A DNA stretch of 9,230 nucleotides from Clostridia bacterium (lineage in GTDB: Bacteria > Bacillota > Sulfobacillia > SLMV01), in NCBI GenBank assembly GCA_007136565.1, contig SLGS01000146.1, positions 1 through 9,230 on the forward strand, read 5' to 3'. A model generated the notes under the pieces. It did no database searches. It was not told the origin of the DNA and was given only the letters and a program-made list of their open reading frames with translations. The translations under genes and the position numbers were made by a program. Of the stretch, positions 1 to 6,085 are shown in pieces. Numbering within the stretch: position 1 is the stretch's first letter; each line of letters opens with the position of its first letter.

Positions 1-71
1 CTCGGCGCGCCGGGTGACCGCTTATTTTCCAGCTGTCAGGGTGAGTAGCGGGGGTGAGAGGGTTCTCGTGC

Positions 72-500
72 TCACGGCGCGCGATTTCGCCTTGGCCCAT
101 CTCCGTCGGCGTCGCTTTTGATGTCCACGATCGGCGTGCCGTGCAACGCATCCAGTCCCCGCACGTAAAGGGTGCCCCTCGAAGCCTCCAGGAGCCTTAC
201 CGTGGTCATCCCCAGGGGATTGGGCCTCGTGGGGCTTCTCGTGGCGAACACCCCGTGGAGGGGAATATCTTTCCTGCGCATGGGGTGTACACGAGTTACC
301 TCCCGGGATTCTTTTTCCCGCCTGTGGAACCAGAAGATGACTTGAAGATATCGTTGATCCTCGATCCTCAGCAGGGCGTCGTGATACTCGGGGAGGATCC
401 GTATGATCGAACGAACTCCCGCCCATCCCCCCGGGGGGCGCCGCTCGATACCGTTCTCCACGAAGCCGATGGGTCGGAGTACGAGATCCCGTTCGCCCAT
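72..500 (-). CDS. trmO: TrmO/TsaA-family tRNA (t6A37) N6-methyltransferase, short form
   Basis: The 142-residue product matches the TrmO (YaeB/TsaA-like) beta-barrel fold, which uses SAM to methylate N6 of threonylcarbamoyladenosine at position 37 of tRNAs reading ACN codons. Visible family features are an N-terminal IGFVEN segment (about residues 11-16), VHP near 71-73, the strongly conserved block ATRSPTRPNPLGMTTVRLLE (about 86-105) and a DALHGTPIVDIK strand (about 117-128). The ATG at 500 lies 2 nt after the TAA of the upstream deaminase, so the two are almost certainly co-transcribed and translationally coupled. Its upstream bases hold only a weak GAGG-like ribosome site. The tail is unusual: family members normally continue DIKPY plus an acidic segment, but here DIK is followed by a polar, basic end and stop. 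The family call is firm; the exact tRNA substrate is inferred. Confidence 0.87.
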   Translation of the reverse strand: MGERDLVLRPIGFVENGIERRPPGGWAGVRSIIRILPEYHDALLRIEDQRYLQVIFWFHRREKESREVTRVHPMRRKDIPLHGVFATRSPTRPNPLGMTTVRLLEASRGTLYVRGLDALHGTPIVDIKSDADGDGPRRNRAP

Positions 501-502
501 GG

Positions 503-949
503 TTACCCGGCCTCGCGGCCCTGTACGAGGAGAGCATCCCCCTCGAGAACTCCCCAGGTGACCTGGGGCGGGGGATTATCCGAGAACGCCTCCGGTGTCC
601 TGAACGGATGTGCTCCCGCTGGCGATGGATCTTTGGTCCTGGCTCCCACGACTACCCGGGAGATGCCCGCCCGGCGTATGGCCACGGCACACATGAGGCA
701 GGGTTCTCCACTGGCGTAAAGTGTATGCCCTCGAAGGTCCCGCGTTCCGAGACTACGGGTGGCGTTGCGTATCGCCGCCATCTCGGCGTGCCAGGAGACA
801 TCGCACTCCGTCACCTCGCGGTTGCGCCCCTCGGCGACGACCTGACCGTCCGGTCCCGTGATCACGGATCCGAAGGGAAAGTCTCCCGCGTCCTTGGACC
901 GGCGGGCCAGTTCGATACATCGGGCCATCAATTCAGCATCCTGGGACAT
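503..949 (-). CDS. Nucleoside/nucleobase deaminase (CDA/TadA/GuaD-like zinc fold)
   Basis: A 148-residue cytidine-deaminase-superfamily protein. The zinc site is complete: HAE (H54, E56) and PCLMC (C84, C87), where His and two Cys bind zinc and Glu is the proton shuttle. The following segment, VVVGARTKD, is typical of the TadA/guanine-deaminase branch. It probably hydrolytically deaminates a purine or pyrimidine base, nucleoside or nucleotide in the cytosol. The C-terminus lacks the classical TadA ending, so guanine, cytosine or another small substrate is as likely as tRNA. An in-frame ATG at 994 would add 15 residues, but the ATG at 949 is preferred because GGAGGT (962-957) sits 7 nt upstream and the family alignment begins there. 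It is the first gene of a two-gene minus-strand unit with trmO, which opens the possibility that both act on RNA bases. The substrate is not assignable from sequence alone. Confidence 0.85.
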   Translation of the reverse strand: MSQDAELMARCIELARRSKDAGDFPFGSVITGPDGQVVAEGRNREVTECDVSWHAEMAAIRNATRSLGTRDLRGHTLYASGEPCLMCAVAIRRAGISRVVVGARTKDPSPAGAHPFRTPEAFSDNPPPQVTWGVLEGDALLVQGREAG

Positions 950-971
950 AGGTGCCACCTCCGCCGATAAG

Positions 972-977
972 ATTCTA
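972..977 (-). promoter_or_regulatory. Possible -10 element for the deaminase-trmO unit
   Basis: On the minus strand TAGAAT (977-972) matches the sigma-70-type -10 consensus at five of six bases. Transcription would begin about 15 nt before the chosen deaminase start, leaving room for GGAGGT. The region where a -35 would lie is GC-rich and shows no consensus match, so this is a modest call. Confidence 0.35.
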
Positions 978-985
978 TCCTCCGC

Positions 986-1004
986 CGGGGGCATCCTGCC
1001 CCCG
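986..1004. repeat. GC-rich inverted repeat in divergent intergenic region
   Basis: CGGGGGC (986-992) and GCCCCCG (998-1004) form a perfect 7-bp stem around a 5-nt loop. No T-tract follows on either strand, so it is not a classical terminator. It lies just upstream of the likely -10 of the minus-strand unit and upstream of the plus-strand promoter. A DNA-binding site or incidental structure are both possible. Confidence 0.4.
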
Positions 1005-1030
1005 CCTCCGTCCGATTCGCGGGGGGGGCG

Positions 1031-1059
1031 TTTAGCTCCGGGCGCGGAAAAGGTACAAT
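1031..1059 (+). promoter_or_regulatory. Probable promoter of the fchA-fhs operon
   Basis: TTTAGC (1031-1036) and TACAAT (1054-1059) are separated by 17 bp, a sigma-70/SigA-like arrangement with a good -10 (five of six) and a weak -35 (three of six). The start of transcription would be near 1066, giving a leader of only about 20 nt before the GTG/ATG start at 1084/1087. No riboswitch could fit in that leader. Confidence 0.5.
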
Positions 1060-1083
1060 GGATGAGGAATGACTCGGTAGGGG

Positions 1084-1749
1084 GTGATGACCTTCGAGGA
1101 GCGCAGCGCCGACCGATTCTTGAAACTTTCCGTATCCGACTTTCTCCAGGAACTGTCCTCGCCGGATCCGATTCCCGGTGCGGGACCCGCTACAGCCCAC
1201 GTCGGTGCCGTGGCCGCCGCTCTCGTGGTCATGGTCGCCGGTAATAACCTCAGGGGACCCCTCGAAGATGCCCTCGAGGAAAGATTTGGCCAGATACTCG
1301 ACGAGGGGGCACTGCTCGGTCGCGAACTTTCCGACCTGGTGGGCGAAGATGCGGACGTCTACGGCCAGGTGATGGCTGCCCTGGAAATGCCCCGGGAAAA
1401 CCAACGCGAAGCCCGAGATCGGCGGCGTGCCCTGGACCTGGCCTTGAAGATGGCCACCGACGTTCCCCTGCAGATCATGGGAAGGGCGTTGGTCACCTAT
1501 CGATTGGCGGGTGAGCTGGCGCTCGAAGGCTCCAAGATGGCGGCCCCGGATGCACTGGCCGCCGCGGAGATGTCCGTTTCCGTGATCCGTTCCTGCGGAT
1601 CCATGGTGCGGGGTAACCTGCCTCGACTCAAGGACGAGCAATACGCGAGCCGGGCTTCGGCGGAGGTGGGCAGGATGGAGGCTGAGATCGACCTCGCGTC
1701 CCTGCGCAGTGCCGTCGAGACCAGGATCGCGCCCAGAGGAGATACCTAG
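1084..1749 (+). CDS. fchA: Cyclodeaminase/cyclohydrolase family protein (FchA-like, methenyl-THF cyclohydrolase)
   Basis: A 221-residue all-helical protein of the formimidotetrahydrofolate cyclodeaminase family. In folate-dependent one-carbon metabolism such proteins interconvert 10-formyl-THF and 5,10-methenyl-THF, or deaminate formimino-THF. Family features are SVSDFLQELSSPDPIPGAGP (about 16-35), the acidic region with D89 aligning to the catalytic Asp of FTCD, the VPL segment near 145, and the AAPDALAAAEMSV helix. The usual glycine loop PGGGS reads PGAGP here. The start is GTG 1084 or ATG 1087, with only AGGGGG a few bases upstream; an in-frame TAG at 1078 rules out an upstream start. It lies 21 nt before fhs, the enzyme that makes 10-formyl-THF, which supports the cyclohydrolase role. 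The precise activity is inferred. Confidence 0.82.
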   Translation: MMTFEERSADRFLKLSVSDFLQELSSPDPIPGAGPATAHVGAVAAALVVMVAGNNLRGPLEDALEERFGQILDEGALLGRELSDLVGEDADVYGQVMAALEMPRENQREARDRRRALDLALKMATDVPLQIMGRALVTYRLAGELALEGSKMAAPDALAAAEMSVSVIRSCGSMVRGNLPRLKDEQYASRASAEVGRMEAEIDLASLRSAVETRIAPRGDT

Positions 1750-1770
1750 AGAAGGAGTGAGATTCTGCCG

Positions 1771-3441
1771 ATGAAGAGCGATATCCAAATAGCTCAGGAA
1801 GCCAAGACGAAACACATTCTCGAGATTGCCGAGGGTTTGGGACTGACCGAAGACAACCTGGAGCTTTACGGTAAGAACAAGGCCAAGGTGAACTTCGATA
1901 CCATCAAGTCCCTCGAAGATCGCCCCGACGGCAAATTGGTACTGGTTACGGCCATCACCCCGACCGCCGCCGGCGAAGGTAAGACCACGACCACCGTGGG
2001 ATTGGGCATGGCACTTCGGCGCATGGAGAAGAACGCCATGATAGCCATCCGCGAGCCCTCCCTCGGACCCTGCTTCGGAATCAAGGGTGGAGCCGCCGGT
2101 GGCGGGTACTCCCAGGTAGTTCCCATGGAGGACATCAACCTCCACTTCACCGGAGATATGCACGCCATCGGAGCCGCCAATAACCTCATGGCCGCCATGG
2201 TGGACAACCACCTCCAACAGGGCAATGACCTAAACATAGATCCCCGCCGCATCAAGGTAAAGCGGGCTGTGGACATGAACGATCGCGCACTGCGCAACAT
2301 CGTTATCGGCCTCGGCGGCATCACCCAGGGTGTGCCCCGTGAGGATAACTTCCTCATCACGGTGGCCTCCGAGATCATGGCGATCCTCTGTCTCGCCCAC
2401 GATCTGCAGGACCTCAAGACTCGCCTCGGTCGTATCGTCGTCGGATGGACCTACGATCGTGATCCCGTGACAGCGGCGGACATCGAGGCCCACGGTGCCA
2501 TGGCTGCCCTGCTCAAGGATGCCCTCAAGCCCAACCTGGTCCAAACCCTCGAGAATACCCCGGCCTTCGTTCACGGAGGTCCCTTCGCCAACATCGCCCA
2601 CGGGTGCAACAGCCTCATAGCCACCCGTACCGGGTTGAAGCTCGCCGACATCCTGGTCACCGAAGCCGGTTTCGGCGCCGACCTGGGTGCGGAGAAGTTC
2701 TTCAACATCAAGTGCCGCTTCGGAGGACTCAAGCCCGACGCAGTGGTACTCGTCGCGACCGCCCGCGCGCTGAAACTGCACGGCGGAGCCAACAAGAAGG
2801 AACTCGACCAGGAGGATGTGGAGGCCGTCAAGGGTGGCCTGGACAACCTCGATGTCCACGTCGAGAACCTGCGCAAGTTCGGCATGGAGCCCGTCGTAGC
2901 CATCAACCGCTTCCCGACGGACACCGAGGCCGAGCTCAAGGCCATAGCCGACCACTGCGCCGAGACCCGCGTTCGCTTCGCCCTGTCCGAGGTATTCGGT
3001 AAAGGCGGCGAGGGTGGAATGGAATTGGCCGAAGCTGTTGTCGATGTACTCGACAAGGGCGAAAGTGACTTCCACGTGCTCTACGACGACGATATGGAAG
3101 TCGAGGAGAAGATCGAGACCATCGCCCGCGAGATATACGGTGCGGATGGCGTCGATATCGCGCGCCCGGCCCAGCTTATGATCAACAGGCTCAAGCGCGT
3201 CGGCCTGACCGGCATGCCCGTCTGTATGGCGAAGACGCAGTACTCGCTTTCGGATGATCCCACGCTGCTCAATCGTCCCGAGGGCTTCAGGATCACCGTG
3301 CGGGATCTGAACGTCTCCGCGGGTGCGGGCTTCGTAGTAGCCCTGACCGGCGACGTCATGACCATGCCCGGTTTGCCGAAGCGCCCCGCGGCGGTGGATA
3401 TAGACATTGACGAAGAGGGCCAGATCACCGGCCTCTTTTAA
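1771..3441 (+). CDS. fhs: Formate--tetrahydrofolate ligase
   Basis: A 556-residue, full-length formate-THF ligase (10-formyl-THF synthetase). It makes 10-formyl-THF from formate, THF and ATP in the cytosol, feeding purine synthesis and, where present, the methyl branch of the Wood-Ljungdahl pathway. The P-loop TPTAAGEGKTTTT lies at about 63-75, followed by the signature REPSLGPCFGIKGGAAGGG (about 94-112), the VPMEDINLHFTGD block, NTPAFVHGGPFANIAHGCNS, and a C-terminus TMPGLPKRPAA ... ITGLF as in characterised acetogen enzymes. The ATG at 1771 is preceded by AAGGAG (1752-1757) at a long 13-nt spacing; an in-frame CTG at 1765 would have better spacing, but ATG fits family lengths. It is the second gene after the cyclodeaminase-family gene and is ended by a strong hairpin. 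Identification is essentially certain; acetogenesis cannot be concluded from this gene alone. Confidence 0.98.
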   Translation: MKSDIQIAQEAKTKHILEIAEGLGLTEDNLELYGKNKAKVNFDTIKSLEDRPDGKLVLVTAITPTAAGEGKTTTTVGLGMALRRMEKNAMIAIREPSLGPCFGIKGGAAGGGYSQVVPMEDINLHFTGDMHAIGAANNLMAAMVDNHLQQGNDLNIDPRRIKVKRAVDMNDRALRNIVIGLGGITQGVPREDNFLITVASEIMAILCLAHDLQDLKTRLGRIVVGWTYDRDPVTAADIEAHGAMAALLKDALKPNLVQTLENTPAFVHGGPFANIAHGCNSLIATRTGLKLADILVTEAGFGADLGAEKFFNIKCRFGGLKPDAVVLVATARALKLHGGANKKELDQEDVEAVKGGLDNLDVHVENLRKFGMEPVVAINRFPTDTEAELKAIADHCAETRVRFALSEVFGKGGEGGMELAEAVVDVLDKGESDFHVLYDDDMEVEEKIETIAREIYGADGVDIARPAQLMINRLKRVGLTGMPVCMAKTQYSLSDDPTLLNRPEGFRITVRDLNVSAGAGFVVALTGDVMTMPGLPKRPAAVDIDIDEEGQITGLF

Positions 3442-3468
3442 ACCGAGATCTTCGATCCGAAACCACCG

Positions 3469-3498
3469 GGGGGCGGGGCAAATGCCTCGCCCCCTTTT
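3469..3498 (+). terminator. Intrinsic terminator after fhs, overlapping a candidate birA start
   Basis: GGGGGCGGGGC (3469-3479) pairs with GCCTCGCCCCC (3484-3494) around loop AAAT, an 11-bp stem with one G-T pair, followed by TTTT (3495-3498). It begins 27 nt after the fhs stop. An in-frame ATG for the next gene (3482) falls in the loop, so the hairpin both ends the fhs message and would hide that start in any read-through transcript. Confidence 0.75.
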
Positions 3499-3508
3499 CG
3501 AAGGCGGG

Positions 3509-4279
3509 TTGATCAACATCGGCCATTGCGCGAATTGGTTCCACTTCGACGACGTCGTTTCCACCCAGGACACGGCCCGCCAGCTCCTTTCCCGGGGGCG
3601 GTCTTGCGGCAGGGCGGTGGTGATGGCCGATCGGCAGACCGGCGGTCGCGGACGTGGCGGCAAGTCGTGGACTTCCCTTCCCGGCGGACTTTGGATGACC
3701 GTCGTTCTCCCCCTTCATCCCGGATTTGAGAGGCGCGGACTGTACCCCCTGGCGGTGGGTATCGCAGCCGTGGATGCCGTCGATGAGATTGCCGGGTGCG
3801 CCCCGGATCTCAAGTGGCCCAATGATCTGCTGGTGGGTGGGGCCAAGCTGGGAGGGATCCTCTGCGAGACCTCGGGATCCCATCTCTTGGCCGGCGTGGG
3901 GATCAACGTCGGTGTCGATCTGTCGGCGATTCCCCGGGTACCGGGATCGATGCCGCCCGCGAACTTCGCCGCGCTCACCGGGGAGGATCTACCCGATGGC
4001 CATGGTACAACAAAGCGGCTGGCGACGGCGTTGGTCCATCACCTCTTCCTTTGGGAGCCGAAGATCGGTTGCGCCCCGGATTCCATCATCGACGCGTGGT
4101 CGACGAGAAGCAGCATGATGGGGCGGGTCGTGGACGTCATCGAAGGGGGATCCACCTATTGGGCCGTGGTATGTGGCCTCGATCCATCCGGGGGATTGAT
4201 CGTGGAAGATTCGACGGGAAGCACAAGGACGCTGAATTCGGCGGAGGTAAGTCTCAGGATCCCCGGGGGGAGTGAGTGA
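3509..4279 (+). CDS. birA: Biotin--[acetyl-CoA-carboxylase] ligase, group I (no HTH)
   Basis: A cytosolic biotin protein ligase of about 256 residues. It activates biotin with ATP to biotinyl-AMP and transfers it to the lysine of biotin carboxyl carrier domains. From the TTG at 3509 the motifs are VVSTQD (17-21), the biotinyl-AMP loop GGRGRGGKSW (45-54), KWPNDLLVGG (102-111), the lysine in AKLGGIL (K113) and GVGINVG (129-135), then the small C-terminal SH3-like cap. There is no N-terminal helix-turn-helix, so it should not repress a biotin operon. Start choice is uncertain. ATG 3482 (265 aa) lies in the loop of the fhs terminator, while TTG 3509 follows the hairpin and has AAGGCGG just upstream; family N-termini do not need the extra nine residues. 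It overlaps the downstream peptidase gene by up to 8 nt. Confidence 0.9.
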   Translation: MINIGHCANWFHFDDVVSTQDTARQLLSRGRSCGRAVVMADRQTGGRGRGGKSWTSLPGGLWMTVVLPLHPGFERRGLYPLAVGIAAVDAVDEIAGCAPDLKWPNDLLVGGAKLGGILCETSGSHLLAGVGINVGVDLSAIPRVPGSMPPANFAALTGEDLPDGHGTTKRLATALVHHLFLWEPKIGCAPDSIIDAWSTRSSMMGRVVDVIEGGSTYWAVVCGLDPSGGLIVEDSTGSTRTLNSAEVSLRIPGGSE

Positions 4280-5177
4280 GTTGAGTGGTTCGATAACCGA
4301 CGTCGCGGGCGTGAGGGTTGGACATTTCTCCGACCCGCAGTCGGGAACGGGATTGACCGTGGCCGTATTCCCGGAGGGTTCCCGCGGGTCCGTGGACGTG
4401 CGCGGTGGAGCACCGGGGACACGGGAAACCGATTTGTTGCGTCCGGAAAACACGGTGGAGCGGATCGACGCTCTCCTTTTCTCGGGGGGAAGCGCCTTCG
4501 GCCTGGACGCCGCCGCGGGGATAATGCAGAGGATGTCAGCCGAGGGGCGCGGGTTTTCCCTGGCCAAAGCCGTGGTCCCGATAGTACCGGCGGCGGTTAT
4601 ATTTGATGAGGGAGCCGCCCGCGGCCACGCCCCGACGGCCGACGACGCGATCCGCGCCTACGATTCCGCCACCCCCTCGAGGTGCGAGCGGGGCAGGATC
4701 GGCGCCGGCACGGGTGCCACCGTCGGAAAGGTGGCGGGGTGGGAGAAGGCCTCGCCCGGAGGACTGGGCAACGCATCCCGCGAGATTGGGGACGGGGTGA
4801 CCGTCGCGGCGATGGCGGTAGTGAACGCCCTCGGGGATATCGTGGATTCGGACGGGAGTATCCTAGCGGGACTGGACGCCCGAGGTGGCTCCCGGGACGC
4901 GATATTGGGCGGTGGGGGCAATATACCATCCGGGGCGAGCACAACCCTCGTATTGGTCGTTACCGACGCCGCGCTCACCAAAGCGCAGGCTCTGCGCGTC
5001 GCCGTGATGGCCGGGGACGGCCTGGCCCGAAGCATCAGGCCATCCCACACGCCCTTCGATGGTGACGCGGTTTTCGTGGTCTCGGCGGGTGATTTCGATG
5101 CAGATGTGCTGCGAGTGGGTACCGCGGCGGCGTGGGTCGTGGAAGATGCGATAAGGGATGCAGTGCGCACCGATTAG
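4272..5177 (+). CDS. P1-family (DmpA/BapA-like) aminopeptidase, self-processing N-terminal nucleophile hydrolase
   Basis: A 301-residue MEROPS P1 family protein. Members cleave themselves into two chains and expose an N-terminal Ser/Thr that hydrolyses peptides, D-amino-acid esters or beta-amino-acid peptides. Visible blocks are ITDVAGVRVGH (about 8-18), GGSAFGLDAAAGIM (72-85), GRIGAGTGATVGK (141-153), AVVNALGDIVD (182-192), the processing region SGASTTLVLVVTDA (220-233; inferred nucleophile T224) and HTPFDGDAVF (259-268). No signal peptide is seen, so it is probably cytosolic. GTG 4272 overlaps the birA end; TTG 4281 is an equally plausible start because GGGGGGAGTGAG precedes it at better spacing and homologues begin near SGSITDVAG. 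Its place between biotin ligase and pantothenate genes hints at a beta-alanine or amide-salvage role, but the substrate is unknown. Confidence 0.88.
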   Translation: MSELSGSITDVAGVRVGHFSDPQSGTGLTVAVFPEGSRGSVDVRGGAPGTRETDLLRPENTVERIDALLFSGGSAFGLDAAAGIMQRMSAEGRGFSLAKAVVPIVPAAVIFDEGAARGHAPTADDAIRAYDSATPSRCERGRIGAGTGATVGKVAGWEKASPGGLGNASREIGDGVTVAAMAVVNALGDIVDSDGSILAGLDARGGSRDAILGGGGNIPSGASTTLVLVVTDAALTKAQALRVAVMAGDGLARSIRPSHTPFDGDAVFVVSAGDFDADVLRVGTAAAWVVEDAIRDAVRTD

Positions 5178-5351
5178 CGAAATGGGTCGCAAATCGATGC
5201 CGGGATTCTCGCCCCACGGTGCATCCGGTTTTCATAAGTGATAAGATCCAAGCGTTCCCCGGAGCCGTTACCCTGAGGGTTCGGACTCCTGTCGCGGGGA
5301 TCAGCATTGGGTGGGAATAATTCGACCGTCATCCCATCGCGGAGGCGGAAC

Positions 5352-5357
5352 GGAGGT
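5352..5357 (+). promoter_or_regulatory. Ribosome binding site deciding a TTG start
   Basis: GGAGGT lies 7 nt before TTG 5365, while the upstream in-frame GTG at 5311 has no purine-rich site at a usable distance. This sets the start of the ECF S component at TTG 5365 and removes 18 non-conserved polar residues from the longest reading frame. Confidence 0.75.
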
Positions 5358-5364
5358 TAGACCA

Positions 5365-6084
5365 TTGAAAACTCTATCGCTTAGGCAACTGGTCTTGGCG
5401 GGTATCATCGGCGCACTGATAGCGGCTTTGGGCTTTACCCCCCTGGGGATGATACCGGTACCGACCCCCGCCGGTTCGGCGACCATACTGCACGTTCCGG
5501 TCATACTTGGGGCGCTGCTCGAGGGTCCGGTATTCGGTGCCATGGTGGGCTTCCTCTTCGGTGCCGTGAGTTTTTGGAGGGCCATAGCGGCTCCGGCGAA
5601 CCCCATCGCCCAGGTGATGTTCACCGATCCATTCACGGCCTTCATCCCGAGAATACTCATAGGCGTCGTGGCCTATTACGCGTTCAACTGGGCCCGCCAG
5701 AAGTATGGACGCGCCGCGATATCCATTGTCAGTGGTTTTTTCGTTTGGGACCTGTCCTACAGGGTAGCCATCAACTATGGCCTCGTGGACGGACCGATCC
5801 CGGGCTACCTTTTCTTCTTGCCCCTGGGAATCCTCTCCGGATGGTTCCTATCCCGGGTTCTCTCGGGCGATGGGGCACCGGTGATCGCCGCGGCGGTGGC
5901 GGGTAGCGCCATCAATACCGTCGGCGTCATGGGCTTGGTGGTGCTCCGGGGTATTCTGCCGATACCGGCTGCGGCGGTGGTCGCCGTAGTTCACGGAATC
6001 CCGGAGGCCATGGCGGCGGCGATGCTGACGCTGCTGCTCTACCGGGCCCTCGCGGGCAGGCGCCTGGGAAAAGGGGGAATATGA
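5365..6084 (+). CDS. ECF transporter S component, probably for pantothenate
   Basis: A 239-residue, very hydrophobic membrane protein with about six predicted transmembrane segments (roughly 8-27, 41-69, 96-112, 117-135, 147-165, 172-229 as a final pair). The N-terminal pattern of a first helix, then GSATILHVPVILGALLEGP (about 37-55) and GAMVGFLFGAVSF, is typical of ECF-type substrate-binding (S) subunits. These use a shared energising module of EcfT and two ATPases, none of which is encoded here, so it would be a group II S component. Its stop is separated from the coaX TTG by one base, which strongly couples the two. Since CoaX phosphorylates pantothenate, pantothenate is the most likely cargo (PanT-like). 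Specificity is inferred from context, not from a binding-site residue. Confidence 0.85.
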   Translation: MKTLSLRQLVLAGIIGALIAALGFTPLGMIPVPTPAGSATILHVPVILGALLEGPVFGAMVGFLFGAVSFWRAIAAPANPIAQVMFTDPFTAFIPRILIGVVAYYAFNWARQKYGRAAISIVSGFFVWDLSYRVAINYGLVDGPIPGYLFFLPLGILSGWFLSRVLSGDGAPVIAAAVAGSAINTVGVMGLVVLRGILPIPAAAVVAVVHGIPEAMAAAMLTLLLYRALAGRRLGKGGI

Positions 6085-6085
6085 G

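Noticed and set aside
1..71. Remainder of a gene or terminator downstream of trmO
   Set aside because: No convincing stem-loop with T-tract and no coding signal in this short edge.
22..537. Minus-strand open frame overlapping trmO and the end of the deaminase
   Set aside because: Arg/Pro-rich alternative frame across two real genes; not a continuation of either one.
928..2217. Long minus-strand open frame of about 429 codons opposite fchA and fhs
   Set aside because: Lies antisense to two well-conserved genes, has low-complexity His/Gly-rich composition and no family resemblance; it is a GC-bias shadow.
2230..3663. Long minus-strand open frame of about 477 codons opposite fhs and birA
   Set aside because: Antisense to conserved genes, spans a terminator and two gene boundaries, and shows no recognisable domain.
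5200..5232. Possible terminator after the P1 peptidase (CCGGGAT with ATCCGG, then TTTTC)
   Set aside because: The stem has a bulge and a 16-nt loop, so it is too weak to annotate; the 187-base gap may still hold a boundary or promoter.
5239..5247. Possible extended -10 (TGATAAGAT) upstream of the ECF gene
   Set aside because: Only four of six -10 bases match and there is no acceptable -35 at 17 bp.
5178..5364. Riboswitch before the ECF S component
   Set aside because: I looked for TPP, cobalamin, FMN and other familiar conserved boxes and saw none; ACCCTGAGGGT is only a tiny palindrome.
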